Positions 53,320 to 63,307 of a stretch of DNA of 64,000 nt are shown in pieces (positions within the stretch are counted from its first letter, which is position 1; the number at the start of each line of letters is the position of its first letter). The DNA lies in contig NC_048555.1 of NCBI RefSeq assembly GCF_902806685.2, forward strand, positions 8,246,001 to 8,310,000. Reading direction: 5' to 3'. The translations under genes and the position numbers were made by a program. Source of the stretch: Maniola hyperantus (Eukaryota; Arthropoda; Insecta; Lepidoptera; Nymphalidae). The notes below the pieces were generated by a model. That model saw only the letters and a list, made by a program, of their open reading frames with translations. It was not told where the DNA came from and ran no database searches.

Positions 53320-53535
53320 AAACCCGATAGGCGTTGGGGTCCCAGGGTCCAAAGATACTAGAATGGCGACCTTGCGCCGGAAAGCGCAGCGTTAGAAGAT
53401 TCCGCACTAGGTGGACAGACCACATCAAATGAGTTGTAGGAGCTGCTTGATTCAGGCGGCGCAAGTACGTAGCGTGTGGAAGTGCCTACAAAAAACCTAT
53501 GTCCTGCAGTGGACGTTTACCGGTTGATGATGATA
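53320..53535 (+). mobile_element. RTE-type LINE, 3' terminal fragment
   Basis: GATAGGCGTTGGGGTCCCAG, AGAATGGCGACCTTGCG, CACTAGGTGGACAGACCACA, TGATTCAGGCGGCGCAAG, TGCAGTGGACGTTTACCGG and a TTGATGATGATAA tail. Protein similarity is lost to frameshifts. Confidence 0.75.
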
Positions 53536-53619
53536 AATCACTATACTATAAAATATAATATGTAGGTAGTAGGTATAGAGACGGTTTACACTTACTTTTT
53601 TGCAATGGGCACTATGAGA

Positions 53620-53840
53620 CTAAAACGTCGGCCTTTCGGTCGCCGGAAGGTAGTGATTTTAAAGCAATTAAATATCATTAAGGAAACTGCATGCTCTGAG
53701 AGATCTCCACCCAAATGGGTGTGAAGTCTGTCAATCCGCATTCGGCATTGGGCTATCCAAGTGGACTAATCACTTTTCATTCTGAGAGGAGAGTAATGCG
53801 GGCGGGTGATGGGTGATCAAGATGATGATGATATGATAAT
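53620..53840 (+). mobile_element. SINE S2, diverged copy
   Basis: GGGTGTGAAGTCTGTCAATC, CATTCTGAGAGGAGAG, GGGTGATGGGTGATC and a GATGATGATGATAT tail. The head is short and diverged. Confidence 0.7.
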
Positions 53841-54557
53841 TTAATTAATAAAAATATCAAGGACAGCTGGTATCAATTAAATCGGCTTTTACAATAAGTT
53901 CAATGGAGTTCTAAGTTTAGCAAATTAAATGTGCAAGATTTTTTAAATTTTAAAGCTCAAATATACCTAATTGTATAAAGTTAAACAGCATTCTCAAAAT
54001 TCATATAAAACCAGCATGCAAAAGCTTAAACATATAATGCCGAGTAAAGAGGTTATTGTAAAATAAACCTAATATTTCATTCACAAAGCGAATCTATACA
54101 AGACGCTTAATATCTTTACTTCATGCGAAATTCGTTGTATCTAATTCAGGGCTTATCTTGCCATCTGTAATCTCGCCCTACCGGGATGATTCGAATACTT
54201 TACCTCGTCTCTCCTCACCCCTCCTTCGTCCCCCGGGGGTCCTGGGCTCTTGAGTAAAAGTTCATAATACCCTATTAGTGGTACAAGACTTGCTGGCTAC
54301 AACTTGTTGACCTACGGCAACGGGATGGAGTCCTTAGTTACAGATACTGGGTACATAATAGCCTTTTAATGTCCAACTGATGGACAAAAGACTCTTTTGT
54401 CGATGGAAGCAGCTATATATACGGTTAACAACCCTTGTGCAAGATTTTGCGACTTTTGGAAGCAATTTATATTTCTATATACATTTAATTTCTAATGAAA
54501 CAGAAACTCGTTTGGATACAATTTCCTCGATAGAAAAAAAACTGAAAATTGCGCCGC
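53841..54557. other. Unique stretch
   Basis: Positions 54120-54345 are GC-richer and repeat-free (CCCCCGGGGGTCCTGGGC), a candidate conserved element. A 124-codon frame starts at 54380, but its second half lies in LINE 3' sequence and it has no domain. Confidence 0.35.
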
Positions 54558-54705
54558 ATGTCTCAAAGTCAAAGTCAAAGTCAAATGATTTATTCAAAAT
54601 AGGTAATAATTTACGCTTATTGATGGTCTGGTATGGTGTTAGATTTGTAAGATATAGTGGTGATAATTATAACGCAAACTTAAAACTAAAGCTACGAGGG
54701 TCTGG
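54558..54705 (-). mobile_element. Jockey-type LINE 3' end with (TTTGAC)n tail
   Basis: The CAAAGT hexamer run (54560-54584) followed by GATTTATTCAAAATAGG, and ending with AAAGCTACGAGGG. On the minus strand this is a LINE 3' end closing in TTTGAC repeats. No coding part is retained. Confidence 0.6.
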
Positions 54706-54857
54706 ACTCTGGATTTTTAGTTTTAATCGGAAACGATACTTAATTTTTCTCTAGTTTTTTATTAGGTGGATAATTACAATTTCCAGAAATATTGTAATTT
54801 ATTTTTAGTTAATTGTCTTTTGTTTATAAACAACATTTATACTTAACTTAGTACATT

Positions 54858-54970
54858 AACCGACTTCCAAAAAGGAGGAGTTCTCAATTCGGCCCATTTT
54901 ATTTATTTATTTATTTTTTAATGTATGTAGTTCACCGATTTTCTCGAGGATTCTAGACCGATTTGCAAAA
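54858..54970 (+). mobile_element. R6 repeat fragment
   Basis: AACCGACTTCCAAAAAGGAG, GTTCTCAATTCGG, then a T-rich run and TGTATGTAGTTCACCGATTT. Corresponds to 63308-63410. Confidence 0.7.
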
Positions 54971-55257
54971 CTTTTTTTAAAAACGCTATACATAATTTGA
55001 TTTTTAATCTCGTGGCGGCGTAGTCGCTAAAGTTTACTGATGTTGCTCACATTGTTTCCAAGTTCTAATTAGGTACTTACATAAAAATAAAACATACAAA
55101 CATACAAATCTACGCAGGTACTAGAGATAATCTTGTTATATATTATCTCTGCTAGTTGGATCCTCCCCGGTTTGTTGCGGTGGAATCGTTTTCTTAGTTC
55201 ATATTATAAAGAACACTTACAAACAAGTTTCTTTCTAGACCTATTCGATTTCGATTC
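54971..55257. other. Unique stretch
   Basis: A small palindrome GAGATAAT...ATTATCTC lies at about 55124-55147. Nothing else is seen. Confidence 0.3.
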
Positions 55258-55345
55258 GATTCGACCCGGGTTCGATTCCCGGCAGGGGCCATTTGGAAAT
55301 TTATAATTTCTACATTGTCGCTGATCTGGTATGGTGGAAAGCTAC
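55258..55345 (+). mobile_element. SINE S3, head fragment
   Basis: CGACCCGGGTTCGATTCCCG contains a perfect box B (GGTTCGATTCC), followed by GGCAGGGGCCATTTGG. The 5' box A part and the 3' body are missing. Confidence 0.65.
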
Positions 55346-55365
55346 GAGTCTACCCTACACCCTAC

Positions 55366-55762
55366 GAGGGTTCCGTACTACAGTCGTATTTTTTCGACAT
55401 TTTGCACGATAATTCCAAAACTATGATGCATAAAAATAAACAAAAATCTGTTTTAGAATGCACAGGTGAAGACCTTTCATATGATACCCCACTTGATATA
55501 GTTATCTCACTTTTAAAATTGAAAATAATTAGTTCATGGCCACAATTTAATTTTTTTTGTGTGATGTAACCACAAATTCACGGTTTTCAAAATTTTCCCC
55601 TAATGCCAACTATAAGACCTACCTACCTGCCAAATTTCATGATTCTAGGTCAACGGGAAGTACCCTGTAGGTTTCTTGACAGACCGACAGACAGACAGAC
55701 AGACAACAAAGTAATCCTATAAGGGTTCCGTTTTTCCTTTTGAGGTACGGAACCCTATAAAA
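55366..55762 (-). mobile_element. R4 repeat, inverted, lacking one end
   Basis: GAGGGTTCCGTACTACAGTC through a collinear R4 body to AGGTACGGAACCCT. The GACTCGCACTTGG end is absent. The 84-codon frame at 55315-55569 reads across it. Confidence 0.8.
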
Positions 55763-56374
55763 CCTAGTCCGCTCTACCTTAGACAGCATCATCAGCATCA
55801 TTCAAGAGCTAACTTGCAATTTAATAAAAATAAATAAAAAGCCTAGGTAGCTCAGCGGTTTGACATGTCAGTTACTTAGTTTCTTCGTTTGTTACAAACG
55901 TTATGACATGCTAGAATTTGCGTTACGGGCAATACTACAGCCATCTAATTACATTGGGTGAAATTTCACGAAGTAAAAACAGCAAGATATATATAATTGA
56001 ACCGCTGTCCCTCGAGAGCCGGCGTCAAGTTCACTGGAGCGAATAATAAATCTGTTGACAATCTTTAATTCCCTCTCAGATGGCGGTCCGTAAAAATATA
56101 GTACGGAAAATGGAATAAAATTAACTTGGAATTTACAAGCAAACTTTGCCCAAAAGCGACAATGAATACGACTTTTATTTATTTTTATATACGCAACAAA
56201 AATACTTAAGTGAATTTTTTTATTCTTGTTTGTACTTATCTTTTTTCTAAGTATCTTTACTAAACAACATATTAAGTATTATACTAAGCTTTGATAGGTA
56301 GAAAACTTAGTTTAGTTTATTTAAGATGATTTTGGTATTGTAGAGCATATTATTCTGATGCTACTTAATTCTGA
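55763..56374. other. Unique stretch
   Basis: A repeat-free island at 55995-56165 has moderate GC (CTCGAGAGCCGGCGTCAAG). No gene. Confidence 0.3.
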
Positions 56375-56425
56375 CTAGCTATTTATTACCCGCGACTTCT
56401 ACCGCGTGGTATTAGATTTATTTTT
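56375..56425 (-). mobile_element. Helitron 3' terminus fragment
   Basis: CTAGCTATTTATTACCCGCG followed by ACTTCTACCGCGTGG. Only the terminal 50 bases remain. Confidence 0.6.
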
Positions 56426-56446
56426 AAATCCAGAATGCTTAGACCA

Positions 56447-56691
56447 TAGCTCACGCCGCTGGTCAAGTACCTACATTGGCATACTTTAAACACCTTTATG
56501 AAAATTATAACTTTCATACATGTACGTTTCCTCACGATGTTCTCCTGACGTTTAAGCAATAATAATAATCAAATTTAAATACGCACATACAACCTCCGAA
56601 AAGTTAGAGGTGCGTGTCCGGAATCGGACCCCCGATCCCCCAAACAGGAGGCCGACGTCTTAACCACTAGACTATAATCGCTTATTATCGC
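56447..56691 (-). mobile_element. SINE S2, full length
   Basis: Head at the right with box B GGTCCGATTCC (complement of about 56620-56630) and GGTTAAGACGTCGGCCTCC. Body in order, 3' end at the left with a decayed tail. Confidence 0.8.
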
Positions 56692-57320
56692 AAGAATTAT
56701 ATTTACTTAGTTGTATGAATTTCAAAATGCAAAATGAATTATTGTTATGAATTTATTGTACCTAACATCATTTACGGATTAGTTACCCAATTATATCCTT
56801 AAATAAAAGGAAAATCCCTCTTGACGAGCTCTTGTTTCGATGAAAAATATTCGACGAAGCATCTCAATAATCTTCTAGTGTTTAGGGACAATAATTCACT
56901 TTTTACCCTCTTTTTAGAAAATCGGGGAAAACTTGGTCCCACAACCCGCGCATCCCTTGCCTCATAATAAAATATGAACTACGCACTTGAAAACAAAGTC
57001 AACAAGCATAAAAATCTATTATGGCATATAATAATATAGTTACTATGTATAGGTATACCCACACATAGTAGTTATCAGTAAACTTGAAAGTTATTATATT
57101 ATGACCACAAAATTTAAGAACTAATATTTTCGGAAATTAGACAGACTACCATCGCTATCAGCTACTATTATTAGTTGTATTCCTTAAGTACTTATTTACA
57201 TTTTATTGAAAACATCTGTTCAAAATCTCAGCTTTCTAATGGTTTGGGCTAGGCGTAGATTAGTCAGTCAGTGAGTGAGAGAGTACTTTTCGTTTTCGAA
57301 TATTACATCACATGAAAAGT
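56692..57320. other. Unique stretch
   Basis: I see no gene or repeat. Confidence 0.3.
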
Positions 57321-57435
57321 GGCTTATCTTACACTACGGGATATAAATTATATTAAAGTCAATACTGGTGTTCCCAACATTCGTAAAAAAATTAGAGCTA
57401 AAGTAGAGGAGAGTTATTGTAGTGTGAAATGAGCC
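57321..57435. mobile_element. MITE M6, copy 2
   Basis: GGCTTATCTTACACTACGGG at the left; the right end inverted reads GGCTCATTTCACACTAC. Core CTGGTGTTCCCAACATTCG. Confidence 0.75.
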
Positions 57436-57455
57436 TAAGTTACAGGTAAGGGATG

Positions 57456-57683
57456 ATTTATGCCAAAACGTGTCTGGCACGAGCCATGCCAGGTACGAGG
57501 CGTGGACGAGGCACGGACTCAAAACTTCACGAACATTTTATATGAAGCAGTTTATGCTTCACCGTACCGTGTCCGTGATACGCCCGTGTCTCAGACGTGC
57601 ACTCGGTGTAATATGAACGTGAGGCACGCAAGGAACTCGGAAAACTGGTACACGGCTCGTGCCCGGCACGGTCAAACATAAAT
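57456..57683. mobile_element. M8 fold-back element, 228 bp
   Basis: Termini ATTTATGCC...CGTGTCTGGCACGAGCC and the inverted ATTTATGTTTGACCGTGCC... GGGCACGAGCC. The interior is rich in CACG/CGTG motifs. A 73-codon frame occupies nearly the whole element but contains no domain. Confidence 0.7.
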
Positions 57684-58052
57684 AATCCTTAAATCGTGGC
57701 CACCTTGGGTAATAAAATGAAAACACTTAATTCTTACTTCACTATAGCTAAAGAATAAGTGACTACAAGTCGTAAAACGAGAAACTGCAATCCGCACTTG
57801 CATTGCGAGTTTAAAAGCCGTGAAATAATTCAAAAGAGCACTCGTTAAAATGCAGTGGGAATTTACAAACCTCAAGGCTTTATCACCTGAACTCAGCTGC
57901 TTTATAGTGGGAGGGCGAAAGCGTGAATATCATAAAACCGACGCAAGTAAACGCTCTTTTGCTGACATGAAAAATAGTTTACTGGCTGTCTATGGTAACT
58001 ACAACATTTATAGAGTAGGAGCCCACGTACAAAATTGAACTGGGCATACTTA
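57684..58052. other. Unique stretch
   Basis: I see no gene or repeat. Confidence 0.3.
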
Positions 58053-58199
58053 TAGTACGCGACAGGTCGAGATGGCTATCGGGGTAGGGATACTCCGCAT
58101 ACCCGCACAGCCCCCGCGTTAACCCGGTGCGGGCGAGCGTGGATGACGTGCGGGTGTGCAGGACGTCCCACCGCCGCTATCTCGACCTGTCGCGAACTA
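58053..58199. mobile_element. M2 GC-rich fold-back element, copy 4
   Basis: TAGTACGCGACAGGTCGAGA at the left and TCTCGACCTGTCGCGAACTA at the right, bounded by TA on each side. The innermost part is less symmetrical than in copies 1 and 3. Confidence 0.85.
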
Positions 58200-59634
58200 T
58201 AGGTACTTAGTCTGTTTTTAATTTTTCTCAGCTAAGAAAACAGGTAAACAAATCGCAGGTAACTTCTTAGACTTCTTAAAGTAAGGTAGAAAAGACTTTT
58301 ATATCGCGAACGCGGACGAACAATGGAATTATTGACACAAGCATCGATATAGAATTACAAGTGAAAGATCGAACTTGATAAAAGTTAAACTTAGGTAAAT
58401 AAACACTAAGTAGGTAAGTAGGTACCTATGTATATCTGGAAGATTATGCATTTTCAAGAACGTGGGTTTAAAAGAATCGTTAGTAAAAGATATAATAAAT
58501 ACGACTGTATGCCTGCTAAAAAAAGAACTAAAAGTTAAAATTTTCTCATTTAAAAAGGGGCTATACAGCCACCATATTAAAAATTTGTAGCCAGTAAGAA
58601 ACATGGGATGACACTTATAAGGATTCTAACCATACTCCATTCATCCAAATCTGTTCAGGCATTTAGAAATTACGGTGAAATAAGAAACATCATAATATAT
58701 ACACACATGAACTCTCTTTTTTGGGCATTCATTTAATATTATTGTCTGGTTTTGATAATTATATTATTTGAAGGAAATTTTCATTCCAAAATCGGTAGTC
58801 CAACTATATTTGAATTATTACATCACTAGGTTAGCAGCGCATACCGTACACCGTAGGTATAGTGTTATCGTCAGTAGAAACTGGTGATAACATTGCCGTA
58901 AACCATGTATAGATAACGTGACTAACATGACAGGTCTCAGATAGCTCGCAGTGTGATAGCAAAATAATAATCCTAAAGCTTGGTAAGGTAAAGTAAGGTA
59001 AGCAATATGTGACGCTCATTATGATTTAAAAATTAAAGCTTTAAGTTTAGTGACTACACCTGCATTTAGAGTTTATTATTTAAAAATTCCAAAACCACCA
59101 CTGGAGCTATCGCCGAACGCTTAATATGAATGTCATACAAAGTCAGCGCATTAAGTCATGGCTACAACAGTACATATTTAATGACTAATAGGCAAAAACG
59201 CAGTAATTAACACTAACAGTATTCAATCTTGTGTGGTGTCAGCATAAAGCAAAGTCTGATTGTCAGGTGTTAGAACCATAGTAAGAGACAGTCAAGTTAC
59301 CTCCTAATTTACTTGATAGTTCTTAGGCTACACGCGTTACTGACTCTGTTTATCTCAACTTTACTGCTCGATAGTACCGTACTACGTCTCTCTAATCTGA
59401 CGAATAAAACTTTATACGCAATTTTTAGGGAGCCTTTTACGGTTAACACTTTCTAGACGGAATTAAACCTTAAATGCTTAATGAGTTGTTTGTGAACGGC
59501 GCGATTAAAAACTTTTTAAGGATGTTTTTGAACGCAATTCGAGGTATTTGAAGATGCTTGCTCGGTCAGGATTCAAGATTGTATCTAAAATGGCTTTTTG
59601 ATAGTTAAAATTGGAATTAAAATACATAGGTACC
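58200..59634. other. Long unique AT-rich stretch
   Basis: I see no gene or repeat. A hydrophobic 91-codon minus-strand frame at 58329-58604 has no recognisable family. AT-rich DNA readily gives such frames. Confidence 0.35.
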
Positions 59635-59736
59635 TAGTAAGCGACAGGTCGAGACGGCCATCGGGAGGGGCAGGTCATCCCCGGTGCGTGCGAGCGCGTC
59701 TTATACCCCGATTGCCATCTCAACCTGTCTGGACTG
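59635..59736. mobile_element. M2 GC-rich fold-back element, copy 5, deleted
   Basis: TAGTAAGCGACAGGTCGAGA and GCCATCTCAACCTGTCTGGA ends with a shortened, largely asymmetrical core. An internal deletion derivative of about 100 bp. Confidence 0.75.
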
Positions 59737-60469
59737 TACTTGGTTACGAATCAGTCATGCACTGGCAAAGTTTTTGAATAACAGCTTAAACTTAGCTGTA
59801 TGAACTTTCTTATTATATTTACCGGCAGTTGGCGCAAAGTATTATGTAGGTACTTTACATCTATTTAGTAGTTAAATCCGATATTGTCTTGTTTAGTGTC
59901 TATCGATTTTGAATATTTTGAGTTTGAGTTTTATCGAATACATAAATATATTATCTACAGCGTCGTTTATTGTTTTAAGAGGGGGATTTCAAGAATCATC
60001 GATTTTAAGGATCTCCATAACCAGACATCGAATAAACGTAACCAATATCTTATATCGGCTTTTACGCGCCCCCGCCGGAAAAACTCTTATTGTTCAATAA
60101 AAACGTTATGAGGTAACTCTATTCAATGAACTCGTCTGTTATTGAAATCGTTTCGTAAAGTAGCCTTTCTTATGGGGGAAGAATAATAAACGGGAGTCTG
60201 TATCGCCATTGTTGCTACTCTGATTGCTTTTATGATGATTTTTAGCTAAACAATGCGGCTATAAGATATCGTGCGTTTCACCCTTCCAAATTCTACTCAA
60301 TATATTTCTACCCCACAGTTCGAAAAGACTTTTGGATATTTCTTTTAGTATTTGCAATCGAACTCTATATTTCAATTTTCAATGGGTTGTTGTGTCTCAC
60401 TTTTGTTTTTATATTCGGGGCTATACTGAGATATATATACTGAGATTTAATCACGATATTTTCCTTCAC
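59737..60469. other. Unique stretch
   Basis: Two overlapping frames at 59884-60111 have no domain. I see nothing else. Confidence 0.3.
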
Positions 60470-60560
60470 TATAAGATACAGCAAGTGATATGTGACTGCT
60501 GAAAACGCATTCGTTACTCCGATCAATCAAAAGTGCGTGCCCGAATTCTGGACCCCCAAA
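60470..60560 (-). mobile_element. SINE S2 fragment
   Basis: TTTTCCTTCACTATAAGATA, then GTGCGTGCCCGAATTCTGGA and CCCCCAAATAGGAG, matches 56530-56655. Confidence 0.6.
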
Positions 60561-60657
60561 TAGGAGCTGAAAGAACAGCGTTTATGTGGTTAACATCTAA
60601 ATTATTTGCAGGAAACGTTTTTGTTCCATGTTATGTGTCTCCTGCCACTTATATTTA

Positions 60658-60730
60658 TAGTACCTTCAAGGCAAGAGTGAATAGGCGTCTTCTAGGCGAG
60701 CATGCTTCAATCTGGACCTAGCCTCAATAT
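60658..60730 (+). repeat. R7 repeat
   Basis: TACCTTCAAGGCAAGAGTGA, ATAGGCGTCTTCTAGGCGAG. The other copy is at 48640-48740. Probably the coding-end remnant of a retroelement, but no domain is long enough to prove it. Confidence 0.5.
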
Positions 60731-61254
60731 CAAGTCTAAATATCGTATTATTAAAAAAATGTGAGTGATAGAAATGTAACCTCCCTATTCCGTTACTGTT
60801 ATCCAAACTGTTATCAACTGTTCAAAGATAATCTTGTAAGTGCTAAAACGTAAAACTAAAGCAGTAACCTAACTAAACTTGCTCATAAAATACAAAAGAA
60901 TTGAACAACTAAATATCAGGGGAGAATAAATAAATTTGTTCGAAACTCTCATTCGACGCGTCATAAGTTTTCGAGAGACGTGTAATATCCTAACCTAAAA
61001 CTATCGCAAGCAACAAGCATTGGTGCAATTCCTTGAGGGCTGTCAGTTTTGTACCTGAGGCTAGGGTTTCCATCTTTTTCTTGTGTATTTTACCAAAACC
61101 CGAATATTTCCAATTTACCTATAGACAATTTTTCTCCTCTCTTTTAATTCACATTTTATTTATTTAATAGGAAGCTAACGGTATACAAAGAATTTTTTAA
61201 TATCTAAATTAAAAGTTAAAAAAACAACATTAGATTAAAACTAAAATAAATTAA
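60731..61254. other. Unique AT-rich stretch
   Basis: I see no gene or repeat. The part after 61140 is A-rich on the plus strand and may be the 3' tail side of the LINE relic that follows. Confidence 0.3.
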
Positions 61255-61508
61255 ATTAAATCTAAAATCTCATCGAGACCACCGCAGCGAGGCATTGTAC
61301 CCTAGATGCTGACAGCATTATCCCTTTGGATGGCCAAACTAATTATTTGACCACGGTAGCTGCCAGCTCTCGGGTCCCCAGTTGAGTCGATACCCCTTTT
61401 CGAAATTTCTTCAAAAAGAGCTCGAGCCCCCCAGGCCTCATGGCCCCAAGGTATCCACACCAAAGGTACGAATATAAAGCTCCCATCAAGGTTTCCACAT
61501 TTGCGCCC
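61255..61508 (-). pseudogene. Non-LTR retroelement C-terminal relic with stop
   Basis: One minus-strand frame gives FVPLVWIPWGHEAWGARALF near the start, then STGDPRAGSYRGQIISLAIQ, then a stop in the middle of the family's conserved NAASxLGTMP-like segment, and GLDEILD at the end. The SLAIQRGNAAS signature is one I recognise from the C-terminus of a group of reverse-transcriptase-bearing elements in insects. The clade is uncertain. No catalytic part is present. Confidence 0.65.
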
Positions 61509-61545
61509 CTTGGCCTGTTAGGCGCTGATGGCCTAACAGGCCAAG
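61509..61545. repeat. Perfect 15-bp stem palindrome
   Basis: CTTGGCCTGTTAGGC (61509-61523) and its complement (61531-61545) with a 7-base loop, at the 5' edge of the LINE relic. Confidence 0.9.
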
Positions 61546-63024
61546 AGCTTTGCTAGCTCTTTTAATTTGTATTTTTATGCTTTCACAAATTGAATTCAAA
61601 AAATTAAAAATTTAGGTTCGGCAAGCAAGTTCGAACTTCTATCTTGAAAAAAAAGCAGGTGGTAGAGCCACGTAGCGTCACAGACCTAGACCATTTTCCT
61701 ACATGAAATAAATAAATTTTGATCCTGATTTTTTGACGTATTTATTAATTTTAAAACATCTAAGATAAAATCATTTTAAAATTATTCTTACTTAATACCA
61801 TGATCTCTCTCACGAGCTTGGAGTCTTTACTTTCTCTCGAGTATTAGTAGATTTAATACTATTTTAGTTTTTGTTGAAGTAGATAACCCTATTCAGCAGT
61901 CAGTCGATATGTCGTTAGAAATATGAGTTATTTTTCCATAATTCTGGCGTGTCGGCGCGCGGTGAATTCCCAAATAAATAATAAATACGCCGCGTCGTGT
62001 GCTCAGACGTGTTCCGTTGCTGCCAATTTTGTTTGTTTCTACGTCTAATATGCAGCGAAGAGGCTTAGTGTTTCTATGTGATGCGGTTTTTGAGATTTTA
62101 GACATGAGGGTGTTTGTTAATAAAATATTTTAGAGGTATATTCCGCATGAATGCTACTTGAAACTGGTTTTCGAACAGTATCACAGTCGTCATCTAGACT
62201 CTAGGGTTTAGTAGATTACTACTCATTTTTTATTTATCATACGCCTGAGTACTTATATTTAGGAATATGCCTATACGAGTATATTCATAATATGCAGCCA
62301 GCGAAAAGGCGTAGTGTTGAAGTATGATGTGGTCTTCACCAATTTACCGTTAACACTATAATAAAACCAGCTGTTTCCGTTCTGTTACTTTATAAAATAA
62401 ATTCTTAGCACAATATTTTAATTTTACTAATAGAAAACCGTACGGTTTTATCGAAAGGCTTTTCGAGAGCCATGTCTTAAACCCTATAAATTATAATCGC
62501 ACCCTCAGCCCTTCATGTTGACTTCCCTACGTCAGACAGCCTTACGACACCCTGATGTCCCACCCAAATTATCCTTTAAAGCTTCACGAAAAGAATTTTA
62601 AGATACAGTGTCGTAAAACAACTTGCGAATACTTTGGTAAGAGTCCGCCAAACTGCTAGTCCTTAGGGACGTGTGGACTTTTAAAAAGTTGCACATTTCG
62701 AGACTACCCACTTCCGTGAAAATCCCGAGGGTTACAGAGTTATTGAAAAACAGTTAGTAGGAAAAGACCAAGAGAAGTGGTATCTAATAAATAGAAAACT
62801 AACTGAAGCTCTTTAGAATTAGATCGTTATAATTTTAAATTATTATTAATCATTGGATTTTCGTTTATGACACTAGCTCTTTGTTTCGCAGTAAACGAAA
62901 ACTTTGATGAAAAATTACCTACAGATGAGCTAAAGACGTCAAAAGTGTTCGCAAAACTAACCGCTCAATCACCGTTGGGCGTATATCTGCCATTTAGGCG
63001 ATTTATACTTGTAATTTATACTTT
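61546..63024. other. Unique stretch with weak duplication
   Basis: TAATATGCAGCGAAGAGGCT (62048 on) and TAATATGCAGCCAGCGAAAA (62288 on) begin two similar ~45-base segments continuing TTAGTGTT/GTAGTGTT and GATGCGGT/GATGTGGT. Minus-strand frame 61893-62105 has no domain. No gene. Confidence 0.35.
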
Positions 63025-63160
63025 TAGTGCCGATTTCACCACCTAGAGTGACGTCTTACGAATAAATTGGGTGTAATGACAGTTTTTGCGTTGAAAACCT
63101 GCCAAAATATCAAATTTACTTATTAAAACCTGCCAAAATATCAATTTTACTTAATAAAGT
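63025..63160. mobile_element. MITE M4, decayed, with 31-bp tandem
   Basis: TAGTGCCGATTTCACCACC start and TGACAGTTTTTGCGTTGAAA core as in M4. A 31-bp unit AAAACCTGCCAAAATATCAA and onward is tandemly doubled (63094-63124 and 63125-63155). Confidence 0.55.
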
Positions 63161-63307
63161 AAGTTTACAATGCAATGTTACTTACGCACTTTATTTTTTT
63201 GTTCTGCTGTAAACAAAATAAAATCGAAGCGACACCTTTTTTTCTGTTAGATTGCGATTTTGTAGGTATACGTATGTCTACGTGTCTTTTCACAAAGGTG
63301 ACTTATT

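Noticed and set aside
54380..54754. 124-codon plus-strand frame
   Set aside because: The second half lies in a Jockey-type LINE 3' end (the SKSKSK run is the CAAAGT hexamer). The first half has no domain and no conserved start context.
58329..58604. 91-codon hydrophobic minus-strand frame as a membrane protein
   Set aside because: AT-rich DNA readily encodes Phe/Leu/Ile/Tyr runs. No family features and no supporting context.
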